Shown in pieces: positions 1 to 8,492 of a DNA stretch of 64,000 bases; the stretch's first letter is position 1, and every line of letters starts with the position of its first letter. Source of the stretch: Rhodococcus yunnanensis NBRC 103083 (GTDB taxonomy: Bacteria; Actinomycetota; Actinomycetes; Mycobacteriales; Mycobacteriaceae); the NCBI RefSeq assembly GCF_001895005.1, contig NZ_BCXH01000003.1, forward strand, positions 310,001 to 374,000, given 5' to 3'. A program made the translations under genes and the position numbers. The notes beneath the pieces are model-generated. The model worked only from the letters and a program-made list of their open reading frames with translations, was not told the origin of the DNA and ran no database searches.

Positions 1-700
1 GCATGTCGTGCCACGCAGGAATTTCCCCGTACTCGGCGGGAAACGGTCTGCTGACGGGGTCACCGAAGTGGTTGCTGTCGTCCCTGCGGGCACGTGCAAG
101 GTCGATACCACCGACGAAAGCGACGTCGGTGCGGTCCTCGGCGGCATATCGGACGACGACGAACTTCTGGTGGTGGCTTCCGAGCGTCAACACTCGCTGA
201 TCGAGGATGACCTCGCCGCCCGCCTCTTCCAGGCGCACGGCGAGCTTGCGATTCTTCGGCCCGGTGAAACCGAGGGTTTCGATGTGCGAGCGCCACACCA
301 TTCCTTTGACGGTTCCGCCGCGGACCGCGACCCCGGCGAGAGCGTCCTCGACGGTAACTCCGTCGTCGGTCAACAGTTGCTCCGGATCACCGCGCCAGTC
401 GGTGAACAGCACGAGGTCGCCTGCGCCCGCGCGGGCGAATGCGTCGGCCAGTGCAGCGAAGTAGGTCTTGCCGTGCACGAGGGGAGTGACGCGATTGCCC
501 ACGGTCCACGCCGCGATCCGGGTGTCCGGATTGCCACGTTCCTCGGCGCTCAGGAACCAGGGATGCGCCGCGCCGAACTGCTGTGCCTGCTCGTTCAGCG
601 CGGCGCTGCTTCGGCCCAGTCGCTCTGCCACAGCGTCGATCGTTCGGCGTAGCCGCTGCCATTTTCCCCGGCGTAGCCGCTGCGAATTCACGGTTGGCAT
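1..700 (-). CDS. Phospholipase D-like protein, N-terminal part (cut by window edge)
   Basis: Reading leftwards from an ATG at 698-700, the frame stays open to the window edge, giving 233 residues and no stop. It carries the first PLD half-site: HHQK at residues 176-179 followed by FVGGIDLAR at 195-203, the pattern of the first HKD motif in actinobacterial phospholipase D-like proteins. The second HKD motif would lie outside the window. Such enzymes hydrolyse or transfer phosphodiester bonds; the substrate cannot be inferred here. No signal peptide is evident and the N-terminus is Arg-rich, with the QRLRR motif duplicated at residues 7-11 and 15-19. The ribosome site is weak (GACAGG). Competing frames here lack domain signal. 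Confidence 0.85.
   Translation of the reverse strand, partial: MPTVNSQRLRRGKWQRLRRTIDAVAERLGRSSAALNEQAQQFGAAHPWFLSAEERGNPDTRIAAWTVGNRVTPLVHGKTYFAALADAFARAGAGDLVLFTDWRGDPEQLLTDDGVTVEDALAGVAVRGGTVKGMVWRSHIETLGFTGPKNRKLAVRLEEAGGEVILDQRVLTLGSHHQKFVVVRYAAEDRTDVAFVGGIDLARARRDDSNHFGDPVSRPFPAEYGEIPAWHDM
645..683. repeat. In-frame duplication at the start of the PLD-like gene
   Basis: CGGCGTAGCCGCTGC occurs at 645-659 and again at 669-683, an offset of 24 bp. It duplicates the QRLRR peptide in the extreme N-terminus of the PLD-like protein. The offset is a multiple of three. Confidence 0.8.
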
Positions 701-743
701 CCTGTCAGAGGGCGGGGGCGACCGTCACAGGAGGCCCCGATGG

Positions 744-1103
744 TCAGGACGTTGCGACGAACTCCGGCTGGTCGAGGATCCGTAGCCACGAGCCGTCCGG
801 CTGGCGCTGGACTACCTGGGCCCGCGCGCCTGCGTTGTCCTTCGGGGCTGTCGAGGTGAGTGCGATGTCGCCGTACACCAGGGTCGGCAGCCCTTCTTCC
901 AGCTCGAAGTGTGGGCCATGGGCCAGGACCGATGCCCACAGGTCGCGTATCGCGGCACGCCCGACGGTGGTCTTGCCGGGCGGGTAGGCCATGACGGCGT
1001 TCTCGTCGTACAGGGCCGCCACACCGTCGGCGTCGCCTGCGTTGGACCGCTCGACGAACAAGCGGGTGATGTCTTCCGGGGTCGTTGCCTTCTCTGTTGT
1101 CAT
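744..1103 (-). CDS. SnoaL/NTF2-like small protein
   Basis: A 119-residue protein of the SnoaL/DUF4440 size class. It begins with a helix (TPEDITRLFVERSNAGDADG), then ALYDENAVMAYPPGKTTVGRA and a C-terminal beta part ending in PDGSWLRILDQPEF, which is the usual NTF2-like order of helices then curved sheet. Family members are small cyclases, isomerases or ligand-binding proteins, often of unknown substrate. It is transcribed away from the LysR regulator at 1174 across 70 bp, the classical divergent arrangement of a LysR protein and its target, so it is the best candidate target. No catalytic residue can be assigned from sequence alone. Confidence 0.8.
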   Translation of the reverse strand: MTTEKATTPEDITRLFVERSNAGDADGVAALYDENAVMAYPPGKTTVGRAAIRDLWASVLAHGPHFELEEGLPTLVYGDIALTSTAPKDNAGARAQVVQRQPDGSWLRILDQPEFVATS

Positions 1104-1129
1104 GGCTCCAGCGTGCTGCCGGGATCATC

Positions 1130-1169
1130 AGAAGTCCAACAGATTGTTCTTCTCGGAACTAGAATTTCT
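1130..1169. promoter_or_regulatory. Candidate LysR operators in divergent intergenic region
   Basis: AGAAG (1130-1134) is mirrored by CTTCT (1149-1153) with 14 bp between. A second compact palindrome, AGAATTTCT (1161-1169), sits just before the LysR start at 1174. Two dyads in a 70-bp divergent spacer fit recognition and activation sites of a LysR regulator. No footprint evidence exists. Confidence 0.4.
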
Positions 1170-1173
1170 GGTT

Positions 1174-2049
1174 ATGGAACTTCGTCAGCTCGAATACTTC
1201 GTCGCCGTTGCCGAGGAAGCGAACTTCACCAGGGCAGCCGAACGCGTGAACATCAGTCAATCGGGAATCAGCGCGCAGATTCGAGCGCTCGAACGTGAAC
1301 TGGGTGCCGAGTTGATCGACCGCCGCAGCCGTGTCGCGGCGCTCACCACCTCGGGCAAGGCCGCAGTGGAACATGCGCGGGCGGCACTCGACGCCGCCCG
1401 GTCGCTGCGACGATCCGTCGACGAGGTGAACCTGCTCGTTCGGGGAAGAATCGATGTAGGCATGGTCACCGCATGCACGGTCACACCACTCTTCGACGCA
1501 TTGGCGAGCTTCCATCTCGAATACGGCGGTGTCGAAGTCTCTCTTGCCGAGGGCAATTCGGACGATCTGATCGAACGGGTGCTTGCAGGCACGCTGGACG
1601 TCGCGCTTGTCGGCACTGCGTCGGATCCTCCGGAAGGCCTGGAATCGTTCGTGATCGTGCGGGAGGGGCTCGCGGCGTCGGTACCTCCCGATCATCCACT
1701 CGCCGGGCGGTCCGAGGTGACGATGCGCGAGGTGTGCACGTACCCGGTGGTGTGCCTTCCCGCGGGCACCGGAATCAGATCGGTCTTCGACGAAACATGT
1801 ACGCGCACAGGAACAGAAGCCGATGTGGCATTCGCGGCGAGCGCGCCGGCGGCGGTGGCCGACCTCGTCGTCCGAGGGCTCGGGGTGGCGATACTCAGCC
1901 GGTCCATGAGTGTCGACTTCACGGACCGGCTGGTATCGATCCCGATCTCCGACGTCGCAGTCGACGCCGTGCTTGCCCTTGTGTGGTCCTCCCGGCCCAA
2001 TGTGGCGGTGAGAGAACTCGTCGGCCGAATTCGGGCTGCGTTTCTCTAG
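1174..2049 (+). CDS. LysR-family transcriptional regulator
   Basis: A 291-residue protein. The N-terminal winged helix-turn-helix (residues about 1-60) has the hallmark run MELRQLEYFVAVAEEANFTR followed by AAERVNISQSGISAQIRALE; residues from about 90 form the periplasmic-binding-like effector domain. The ATG at 1174 is chosen over longer in-frame starts because it gives the standard LysR N-terminus. The gene is divergent from the SnoaL-like gene and its stop overlaps by 4 bp the convergent Old Yellow Enzyme gene. The effector is unknown. Confidence 0.93.
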   Translation: MELRQLEYFVAVAEEANFTRAAERVNISQSGISAQIRALERELGAELIDRRSRVAALTTSGKAAVEHARAALDAARSLRRSVDEVNLLVRGRIDVGMVTACTVTPLFDALASFHLEYGGVEVSLAEGNSDDLIERVLAGTLDVALVGTASDPPEGLESFVIVREGLAASVPPDHPLAGRSEVTMREVCTYPVVCLPAGTGIRSVFDETCTRTGTEADVAFAASAPAAVADLVVRGLGVAILSRSMSVDFTDRLVSIPISDVAVDAVLALVWSSRPNVAVRELVGRIRAAFL

Positions 2050-3176
2050 GTCAGTGCGGCCAGGTGATCGCGCGAGAACGCGACACGCTCGTCGAGGCGG
2101 TCGTGCTCGACCTTGTCCACCCACTCCGGGTCGGACAGCAGTGCTCGCCCGACTGCGACGATGTCGAACTCGCCTCGGGCGAACTGCTCCAGCAGGGGAT
2201 CGAGGCCGGTGATCGCGGACGCGGCGTCGTCGCCGAACGCGCTGCCGAACTCCTTGTCGAGTCCGACCGAACCGACGGTGATCGTCGGAAGCCCGGTGAT
2301 GGTCTTGGTCCAACCCGCAAGTCCGCGTTGGCCTTCGACGCCGTCCAGTTCGGGGAACTCGGGGATCCAGTGGCGGCGCGTCGACGGGTGGAACACATCG
2401 ACACCGGCGTCGACCAGCGGGGTGAGCACCCGCTCGAGTTCCTGCGGGGTGTGCGCGATCCGCGCGTCGTAATTGCCGGACTTCCACTGCGAGTATCGGT
2501 AGACGATCGCGAAGTCGTCACCGACCTCGGAACGAATCGCGGCGACGACCTCCGCGGGAAACCTGGTTCGAGCCTCGAGTGATCCGCCGAAACGGTCGTC
2601 GCGTACGTTCGTTGTGGCCCAGAAGAATTCGTCGAGAAGATATCCGTGTGCGCCGTGCAGTTCGACGCCGTCGAACCCCACGGACTTGGCGTTGGCGGCC
2701 GCATCGACCCAGTGCTGGATCAGGTCGTCGAGGTCGGCGCTGGTGAATGCCTTACCGAGCGGGGTGCCGTCGAGGGCGATGCCCGACGGGCTGACGGTGG
2801 TGACATCGGGATTGAGCTGCGGGTCGTCGCCGCGCTCGACTCCGAGGTGCCACAGCTGGGGGATGATCACACTGCCCTCGGTATGAACTGCGTCGACGAC
2901 GCCTTTCCAGCCCGCGAGGCTGTCCTCGCCGTAGATGTGGGGAACGCGAGGGTTCGGTCCGGCGGCGGGGTCGGGAATGAGCGTGCCCTCGGTGATGATC
3001 AAGCTGGTACCACCTGCGGCGCGCCTGCGGTAGTACTCGGCGACGTCGGTTCCGGGAACTCCGCCGGGTGAGAACGCCCGGGTCATCGGGGCCATCGCGA
3101 ATCTGTTGCGCAACTTCAACGATTTGATCTCGAGCGGGGTGAAGAGCGCTGACGTGTTCGATGCGGTTTCGGTCAC
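2046..3176 (-). CDS. NADH:flavin oxidoreductase (Old Yellow Enzyme family)
   Basis: A 376-residue FMN-dependent TIM-barrel reductase. It begins FTPLEIKSLKLRNRFAMAPMTR, the typical N-terminal FMN-binding strand. The central VELHGAHGYLLDEFF and a following DDRFGGSLEARTRF are strongly conserved in the family, and the C-terminal VAVGRALLSDPEW binds the phosphate. Enzymes of this family reduce activated C=C bonds or nitro groups using NAD(P)H. The start is GTG at 3174-3176. It lies 55 bp from the divergent SDR gene and is convergent with the LysR gene. The natural substrate is not inferable. Confidence 0.93.
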   Translation of the reverse strand: MTETASNTSALFTPLEIKSLKLRNRFAMAPMTRAFSPGGVPGTDVAEYYRRRAAGGTSLIITEGTLIPDPAAGPNPRVPHIYGEDSLAGWKGVVDAVHTEGSVIIPQLWHLGVERGDDPQLNPDVTTVSPSGIALDGTPLGKAFTSADLDDLIQHWVDAAANAKSVGFDGVELHGAHGYLLDEFFWATTNVRDDRFGGSLEARTRFPAEVVAAIRSEVGDDFAIVYRYSQWKSGNYDARIAHTPQELERVLTPLVDAGVDVFHPSTRRHWIPEFPELDGVEGQRGLAGWTKTITGLPTITVGSVGLDKEFGSAFGDDAASAITGLDPLLEQFARGEFDIVAVGRALLSDPEWVDKVEHDRLDERVAFSRDHLAALT

Positions 3177-3231
3177 CGTTGGACAACGTTGCGGCGGGTC
3201 CCGGCTATTCCGAGCATGCTATACCTGGGTG

Positions 3232-4044
3232 ATGAAGGTTACAGGCAAGGTAGCAGTCGTCACCGGTGGAGGCGGCGGCATCGGGGGAGCCCTCGCCGAA
3301 CGGCTGGTCGCCGCGGGTGCACGCGTGGTGGTGTCGGACCTGGATCCGGTCTCCGCGTCGAAGGTCGTCGAACGGCTCGAACCAGGTACGGCGGTCTCGC
3401 TCGGGGGTGACGCGTCGAAAACCGAGGACATCACCGCTCTCGTCGCTTTGGCCGAGGACACCTTCGGGCCGGTGGATCTGTATTTCGCGAATGCGGGGGT
3501 CAGCGGCGCTCCGGGTCTGGAGGCGAGCGAGGCGGACTGGGATCTGTCGATCGAGGTGAACCTGCGCGCGCACATCAGGGCGGCGCAAGTGCTGGTGCCT
3601 CGGTGGATCGAGCGCGGCGAAGGGTACTTCGTGAGTACCGCGTCTGCGGCCGGGCTGCTCACCCAGATCGGTTCTGCGACATACGCAACCACCAAACATG
3701 CAGCGGTCGGCTTCGCCGAGTGGTTGAACGTCACCTACGGCGACCGCGGCATCCGGGTGAGCTGCCTGTGCCCGATGGGCGTCAACACCAAGCTGCTCTA
3801 CGAGGGCCAGGAGTCGGGAAGTGCGCTCGGCGCCGCGGCGACCAACGCCGTGCTGTCGGCGGGCGAGGTGCTGGAGCCGGCCGATGTGGCCGAGATCGTT
3901 CTGGAGGCCATGGACGCCGAGCAGTTCCTGATTCTTCCGCACGCCAACGTTCTCGACATGTATCGCAACAAGGGCGCCGACTACGACCGCTGGCTGCGCG
4001 GGATGCGTCGCTATCAGAACACCCTGCTCGGCCACACCAACTGA
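3232..4044 (+). CDS. Short-chain dehydrogenase/reductase
   Basis: A 270-residue classical SDR. The Rossmann motif TGGGGGIG is at residues 11-18, NAG at 87-89, catalytic Tyr151 and Lys155 in YATTK, and an upstream Ser in STASAAG (135-141). The ATG at 3232 gives the standard [13 protein letters not shown] start. It is followed after 11 bp by an acyl-CoA dehydrogenase with a strong GAGGAGA ribosome site at 4043-4049, so the two are probably one operon. The pairing suggests oxidation of a hydroxyacyl or alcohol intermediate linked to acyl-CoA breakdown; the substrate is unknown. Confidence 0.93.
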   Translation: MKVTGKVAVVTGGGGGIGGALAERLVAAGARVVVSDLDPVSASKVVERLEPGTAVSLGGDASKTEDITALVALAEDTFGPVDLYFANAGVSGAPGLEASEADWDLSIEVNLRAHIRAAQVLVPRWIERGEGYFVSTASAAGLLTQIGSATYATTKHAAVGFAEWLNVTYGDRGIRVSCLCPMGVNTKLLYEGQESGSALGAAATNAVLSAGEVLEPADVAEIVLEAMDAEQFLILPHANVLDMYRNKGADYDRWLRGMRRYQNTLLGHTN

Positions 4045-4055
4045 GGAGACCTCCC

Positions 4056-5261
4056 GTGTCGTTCTTCGAAACCACCGATCGCGCAAAGAAATACGAGTCC
4101 GACCTGCTGGAGTTCATGGATTCGCACATCTATCCGGCGGAGCGGGTGTACGACGAGCAGATGCGGGAGGCAGGTGATCCGCACGCGCAGCCGCAGATCA
4201 TCGAGGACCTCAAGGTCGAGGCCCGATCCCGCGGACTGTGGAACCTCTTTCACCCGCACCCGGAATGGGGTCCGGGGCTGACCAATCTCGAGTACGCACC
4301 GCTGGCCGAGATCATGGGGCGCAGTCTGCTCGCGCCGGAAGCATGCAACTGCAACGCGCCCGACACCGGCAACATGGAAGTGTTCACGCTCTTCGGCACC
4401 GACGAGCACAAAGAGAAGTACCTGAAGCCGTTGCTGGACGGCACGATTCGCTCGGCATTTGCCATGACCGAACCGGACGTGGCCAGCTCGGACGCCACCA
4501 ACATCGAGATGAGCATGGTGCTCGACGGTGACGAGTACGTGCTGAACGGCCGAAAGTGGTTCGCCTCCAACGCACTGCACAAGAACTGTCGTGTCTTGAT
4601 CGTCATGGGCAAGACCGACCGCGACGCCGCGACACACAGGCAACAGTCGATGCTCGTCGTGCCGATCGACGCACCGGGCGTGACGGTCGTCCGCAACCTG
4701 CCGGTCTTCGGATACGTCGACCGCGAAGGTCATGCCGAGATACTGTTCGAGGACGTTCGAGTGCCGACCAAGGACGTGTTGAAGGGTCCTGGTGAAGGTT
4801 TCGCGATCAGTCAGGCGCGCCTCGGGCCCGGTCGAATCCATCACGCCATGCGGACCATCGGCGTCGCCGAACGTGCCCTGGAACTGATGTGCCGCCGGGC
4901 GTCGTCGCGCGTGACGTTCGGAAAGCCGGTGGCCGCGCGTGCGAACATTCAGGATTGGATCGCCGAATCTCGCATCGACATCGAGATGACGAGGCTGCTG
5001 ACGTTGAAAGCTGCGCACCTGATGGACACCGTCGGGAACAAGGAGGCGAGGACCGAGATCGCGGCCATCAAGGTCGCTGCTCCGATCATGGCGCTGAAGG
5101 TCATCGACCGTGCGATCCAGGTGCACGGCGGCGGTGGGGTGTCCAACGACTTCCCGTTGGCCATGATGTACGCGCACGTTCGCACCCTGCGGCTCGCCGA
5201 CGGTCCCGACGAGGTGCACAAGATGTCGATCGCGAAGATGGAGCTGCGTAAATATCTGTGA
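4056..5261 (+). CDS. Acyl-CoA dehydrogenase family protein
   Basis: A 401-residue flavoprotein. It has [17 protein letters not shown] and [13 protein letters not shown] from the middle beta domain, [21 protein letters not shown] beginning the C-terminal helical domain, and [14 protein letters not shown] near the end, all characteristic of acyl-CoA dehydrogenases resembling ACAD10/11 or FadE. These enzymes form an alpha,beta double bond in acyl-CoA and pass electrons to ETF. The start is GTG at 4056, 7 bp after a strong GAGGAGA site. It probably forms an operon with the preceding SDR. Chain-length preference cannot be told. Confidence 0.92.
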   Translation: MSFFETTDRAKKYESDLLEFMDSHIYPAERVYDEQMREAGDPHAQPQIIEDLKVEARSRGLWNLFHPHPEWGPGLTNLEYAPLAEIMGRSLLAPEACNCNAPDTGNMEVFTLFGTDEHKEKYLKPLLDGTIRSAFAMTEPDVASSDATNIEMSMVLDGDEYVLNGRKWFASNALHKNCRVLIVMGKTDRDAATHRQQSMLVVPIDAPGVTVVRNLPVFGYVDREGHAEILFEDVRVPTKDVLKGPGEGFAISQARLGPGRIHHAMRTIGVAERALELMCRRASSRVTFGKPVAARANIQDWIAESRIDIEMTRLLTLKAAHLMDTVGNKEARTEIAAIKVAAPIMALKVIDRAIQVHGGGGVSNDFPLAMMYAHVRTLRLADGPDEVHKMSIAKMELRKYL

Positions 5262-5286
5262 CCGTTCCTGACCGGCCGTACTGAGG

Positions 5287-5305
5287 CCAGGCTGTGCTAA
5301 CTTCA
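5287..5305. promoter_or_regulatory. Possible IdeR/DtxR-like iron box
   Basis: CCAGGCTGTGCTAACTTCA matches about 12 of 19 positions of the actinobacterial iron-box consensus and ends 5 bp before the start of a siderophore-binding lipoprotein. The location is right, but the match is degenerate. Confidence 0.3.
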
Positions 5306-5310
5306 CGCCC

Positions 5311-6300
5311 ATGAAGCGGACATGCACGCGCGTTCTTCTGGCAGCTCTGGTGATCGGGGGTCTCGTCGCCTGCGGAAGCGATACAGAACAGCAAGAGGAC
5401 TCGTCGGCGGACTCGCGTTCGGTGACAGTCGAGCATGTTGCCGGTTCGACGACCATCGACGGCACACCGGAACGCATCGTCGCCCTCGGGCAGCAGTGGG
5501 TCGACGCGTTGGCCGAGTTCGACGTCACCCCGATCGCCTACATCTCGGCAGGCTCGCAGGGCGACGACCGCAAGCTGTTCCCGTGGCAGACCGGCCTCGC
5601 GCAGGATTCGGTCATGCTCGACTCGTCGTCGGTCGACACGATGAACGCAACCCCTCCCGTCGAGGAGATCGCCGCGCTGAGCCCGGATCTGATCCTGGTC
5701 GCCGGTGTTGCTTCCCCCGAGCCGTTCGCGTCGTTGAGCGAGATCGCCCCGACCGTTTTCCCCGAGGCAGCCACCGTCGACAGTTGGCAGTGGCAGATCG
5801 ACACGCTCGGTGACATCCTCGGCAGGCAGGACGACGCCGAGGCCATCATCGCCGAGGGAACGGCATACACCGACGGTATCGAAGCCGACTATCCCGGTCT
5901 CGACGGCAAGACAGCTGTGCTGTCTCAGTACATCGTGTCGACGCAACAGCTCGTCGCCGTCGTCGATCCCGACGACGGCGCCGCGCAAGTGTTCGACAGC
6001 ATCGGCATGAGCGTCCCGGCCGATCTCGCAGCATCACCCGACGCCAGCAGCGGCCGCCTGGTGTTCAGCCCGGAGCGCGTCAACGAACTGACGGCAGATC
6101 TGGTGGTGATGCTGCCGAACGGCGGCACCGCGGCCGACCTGGAGGCTCTGCCGGGATTCAACACGCTGCCCGCGGTGACGAACGGTGGACTGGCAGTGCA
6201 GGATTACGCCACGGTGGTGGGATTCAACCTGCCGTCCAAGGCGTCGGTCGAGTACTCGCTCGAGAGAATCCGTCCGCAGCTCGACGCGATCGGCGGGTGA
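5311..6300 (+). CDS. Iron-siderophore ABC transporter substrate-binding lipoprotein
   Basis: A 329-residue protein. It has a lipoprotein signal: a basic MKRTCTR, a hydrophobic stretch, and the lipobox LVAC with Cys21. The mature part has GTPERIVALGQQWVDALAEFDV and PPVEEIAALSPDLILVAG, typical of the FecB/FepB periplasmic-binding fold for ferric siderophores. It would sit outside the cytoplasmic membrane and deliver siderophore to an ABC permease. No permease or ATPase gene is adjacent, so it must work with transporters encoded elsewhere. It ends 5 bp from the convergent NmrA-like gene. Confidence 0.9.
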   Translation: MKRTCTRVLLAALVIGGLVACGSDTEQQEDSSADSRSVTVEHVAGSTTIDGTPERIVALGQQWVDALAEFDVTPIAYISAGSQGDDRKLFPWQTGLAQDSVMLDSSSVDTMNATPPVEEIAALSPDLILVAGVASPEPFASLSEIAPTVFPEAATVDSWQWQIDTLGDILGRQDDAEAIIAEGTAYTDGIEADYPGLDGKTAVLSQYIVSTQQLVAVVDPDDGAAQVFDSIGMSVPADLAASPDASSGRLVFSPERVNELTADLVVMLPNGGTAADLEALPGFNTLPAVTNGGLAVQDYATVVGFNLPSKASVEYSLERIRPQLDAIGG

Positions 6301-6305
6301 CGGCC

Positions 6306-7106
6306 CTACCGGAGGAGTCGGGCAGCGACATCCGCGATGCTCATCGGCGTCCGGCCGAGCAGAGTGGCCAGATGGTCCGTCTCGGCCGCGAAGACACCGC
6401 GTCGGACAAGAGGAAAGAGCACCGCGAACGGTCCGGTGTCGGTGTCGGCGACTTCCTCGTGTGCGACCGGTGTTCCGGTCAGCGCAGACACCGTCTTTGC
6501 CATGTCTTCGTACGTCCACGCCGGTCCTCGCAACTCCCACAACGGAGTACGAGGTCGGTCGACGGCTGCCTTCGCTGCACATTCACCGAGGTCGGATATG
6601 GCAGCTGTGGCGATCATCTGCCCGTCACTCGCCGACTTGATCACTCCATCGCGTGCGTCTGCTATCGACTTCGCGACGAACGGCTCGGTGTAGAGCGCAT
6701 TGCGGAGGATCGTGTGGGGGACACCGCTGTCGGCCAGAGCTTGTTCTGCCGCGGAATGCCCCGGATCGTGCTCGGCTCCCATCCCACTCGTGTAGACGAC
6801 GAAGGTCACGCCCGCGAACGCGGCGGATTCGACAACGGCACGGTGCTGGGCTGCCCGGATGACGGGATCGAGGACCGAGCTCGACACGAACACGACGGTA
6901 TCGACGCCCACGAAGGCGTCCGCCAGTGACGCTCGATTCGAATAGTCTCCAACGCGAACGGTCAGCCCCTGAGAGACGAACCGAGCAGCATCGGACGGAT
7001 TTCTCACCAGAACCCGCACATCTGCGGAGGACGTTCGATCGAGAATGCTGCGCAAAGCTGCTCCGCCGAGATTGCCTGTTGCGCCGGTGATCAGAAAGAC
7101 GGTCAT
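6306..7106 (-). CDS. NmrA-like NAD(P)-binding protein
   Basis: A 266-residue atypical SDR. It opens MTVFLITGATGNLGGAALRS with the GATGNLG nucleotide-binding loop. RVLVRNPSDAARF marks the second strand region, and VVYTSGMGAEHDPGHSAAEQ and PHTILRNALYTEPF are conserved in the NmrA/QorB-like group. Members act as redox sensors or quinone reductases. It is convergent with the siderophore gene, and upstream lies a 266-bp spacer. No regulator is adjacent, so the role stays open. Confidence 0.88.
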   Translation of the reverse strand: MTVFLITGATGNLGGAALRSILDRTSSADVRVLVRNPSDAARFVSQGLTVRVGDYSNRASLADAFVGVDTVVFVSSSVLDPVIRAAQHRAVVESAAFAGVTFVVYTSGMGAEHDPGHSAAEQALADSGVPHTILRNALYTEPFVAKSIADARDGVIKSASDGQMIATAAISDLGECAAKAAVDRPRTPLWELRGPAWTYEDMAKTVSALTGTPVAHEEVADTDTGPFAVLFPLVRRGVFAAETDHLATLLGRTPMSIADVAARLLR

Positions 7107-7215
7107 GTGTCTGCTCCAAAGGAAGAGGGATCATGCGGAATCGAAATGGGACTCGCATAGCGAGATCCCATTCCGGTTCCGCACAGAATCGCCATCCCAG
7201 GACGGCGTGGCCGTC

Positions 7216-7257
7216 TTTGCTGCAGGGCAGTATTTATTTGCTGCAGGGCAGTGATCA
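7216..7257. repeat. 21-bp tandem duplication in intergenic spacer
   Basis: TTTGCTGCAGGGCAGT begins two adjacent 21-bp units at 7216-7236 and 7237-7257; the last five bases differ (ATTTA versus GATCA). It lies in the 266-bp spacer between the NmrA-like gene start and the alcohol dehydrogenase stop. I see no gene in this spacer. Confidence 0.85.
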
Positions 7258-7350
7258 GGAGGAGCAGTATGTTGGCATCGGCATCAGACTAGCTCGCGCA
7301 CTATCGGTGGGCAACACCGATACCGCGTCGATCGAGCGGCCGTCGGCAAA

Positions 7351-7383
7351 TCAGAGGTGGATCAGAGGTGGATCAGAGGTGGA
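7351..7383. repeat. 11-bp tandem array across the alcohol dehydrogenase stop codon
   Basis: Three perfect copies of TCAGAGGTGGA at 7351-7361, 7362-7372 and 7373-7383. On the minus strand the alcohol dehydrogenase stop codon (complement of 7373-7375) lies in the copy nearest the gene, so the other two copies are downstream. The unit is not a multiple of three. Confidence 0.95.
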
Positions 7384-8482
7384 TCACCCCTCGCATGTTC
7401 TTGCCGTCGCGGAGGTCCTGGTACCCCTCGTTGACCTGCTCGAGGCTGTAAGTGTTGGTGATCAGCTCGTCGAGCTTCAGCTGACCTGCATCCCACAGGC
7501 GCAGAAGCCGCACGATGTCGTACTGCGGGTTGGCCGAGCCGAACAGCGTGCCCTTGATCGTCTTCTGGTTCAGGGTCAGATCGGTGCCCGAGACGTGCAC
7601 GGTCAGCTTCGCGGGGTCGGCGAGGCCGGTGATGACGACGGTTCCGCCCTTGCCGATGGCCGCTGTCGCTGCCTGAACGACCTCCTCGTCGACGGTGCCC
7701 ACGAGAATCAAGGCCTGGTCGGCGCCCTGTCCCCACGTGAGTTCGGTGAGCTTCTCCTGCGCGGAGGCCGCGTCGGCGAAGGCATGTGTCGCACCGAATT
7801 TCAGCGCCTGGTTGCGCTTGAATTCGAGCGGGTCGACGACGAGAACGTGCTTGGCTCCGGCATGGACCGCGCCCTGGACGGCATTGATGCCGAGGCCACC
7901 GATGCCGTAGATGATCACCGAGTCACCGGCGCGCACCCCGCCCGCGTACACGGCGGTGCCCCAGCCGGACGGCACCCCGCAACCGACGAGAACCGCTGTC
8001 TCCAAAGGCAACCAGTCGTCGACCTTCACTACTGAGTGCTGCGAGATGGTCGCGCGCTCGGCGAACGTTCCCAGCATGCACATCGCGCCGAACTCGGTTC
8101 CCTTGCTGTCGCGACGACGGAAGGTGCCGTCGGGCATGCAGCCTTCGAGAATCGTTGCGCCCATGTCGCACAGGTTCTGTCGGCCCGTCGAACAGTAGCG
8201 ACACGTGCCACAGTTGGGGATGAACGAGCAGACGACGTGATCGCCCGGCTTGACCTTGGTGACTCCGGGTCCGATCTCCTCGATGATGCCCGAGCCTTCG
8301 TGTCCGCCGACGATCGGGAACCGCGGTGGCAGATCGCCGTCGAGCAAATGCAGGTCGGAATGACACAGCCCGGCGGCGGTGTACTTGATGAGGACTTCGC
8401 CCGGGCCGGGTCCGTCGAGTTCGAGTTCGAGAATCTCGAAGGGCTTGTGGGCCTCGAACAGTACTGCTGCTTTGGTCTTCAC
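7373..8482 (-). CDS. NDMA-type zinc-dependent alcohol dehydrogenase
   Basis: A 369-residue medium-chain dehydrogenase. Catalytic zinc ligands lie in GLCHSDLH and GGHEGSG, the structural zinc site is CGTCRYCSTGRQNLC, and the coenzyme fold has GIGGLGINAVQGA. The start KTKAAVLFEAHKPFEILELE and the overall pattern match the actinobacterial NDMA-dependent alcohol dehydrogenases, which hold NADH tightly. The GTG at 8480-8482 is chosen for its AGGAG site about 9 bp upstream, over a 32-residue longer version without family similarity. It follows the aldehyde dehydrogenase by 10 bp, so alcohol to aldehyde to acid conversion is encoded together, under the AcoR-like activator upstream. Confidence 0.93.
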   Translation of the reverse strand: MKTKAAVLFEAHKPFEILELELDGPGPGEVLIKYTAAGLCHSDLHLLDGDLPPRFPIVGGHEGSGIIEEIGPGVTKVKPGDHVVCSFIPNCGTCRYCSTGRQNLCDMGATILEGCMPDGTFRRRDSKGTEFGAMCMLGTFAERATISQHSVVKVDDWLPLETAVLVGCGVPSGWGTAVYAGGVRAGDSVIIYGIGGLGINAVQGAVHAGAKHVLVVDPLEFKRNQALKFGATHAFADAASAQEKLTELTWGQGADQALILVGTVDEEVVQAATAAIGKGGTVVITGLADPAKLTVHVSGTDLTLNQKTIKGTLFGSANPQYDIVRLLRLWDAGQLKLDELITNTYSLEQVNEGYQDLRDGKNMRGVIHL

Positions 8483-8492
8483 AAGGAGCTCC

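Noticed and set aside
8-652. 214-codon plus-strand frame at the left edge
   Set aside because: Opposite to the PLD-like gene, which has clear family motifs and continues out of the window. The plus-strand frame has no domain signal.
3603-4040. Plus-strand open frame reading out of frame into the acyl-CoA dehydrogenase
   Set aside because: The long frame overlaps the SDR in another frame with Arg-rich shadow composition. The enzyme starts at GTG 4056 with its own strong ribosome site.
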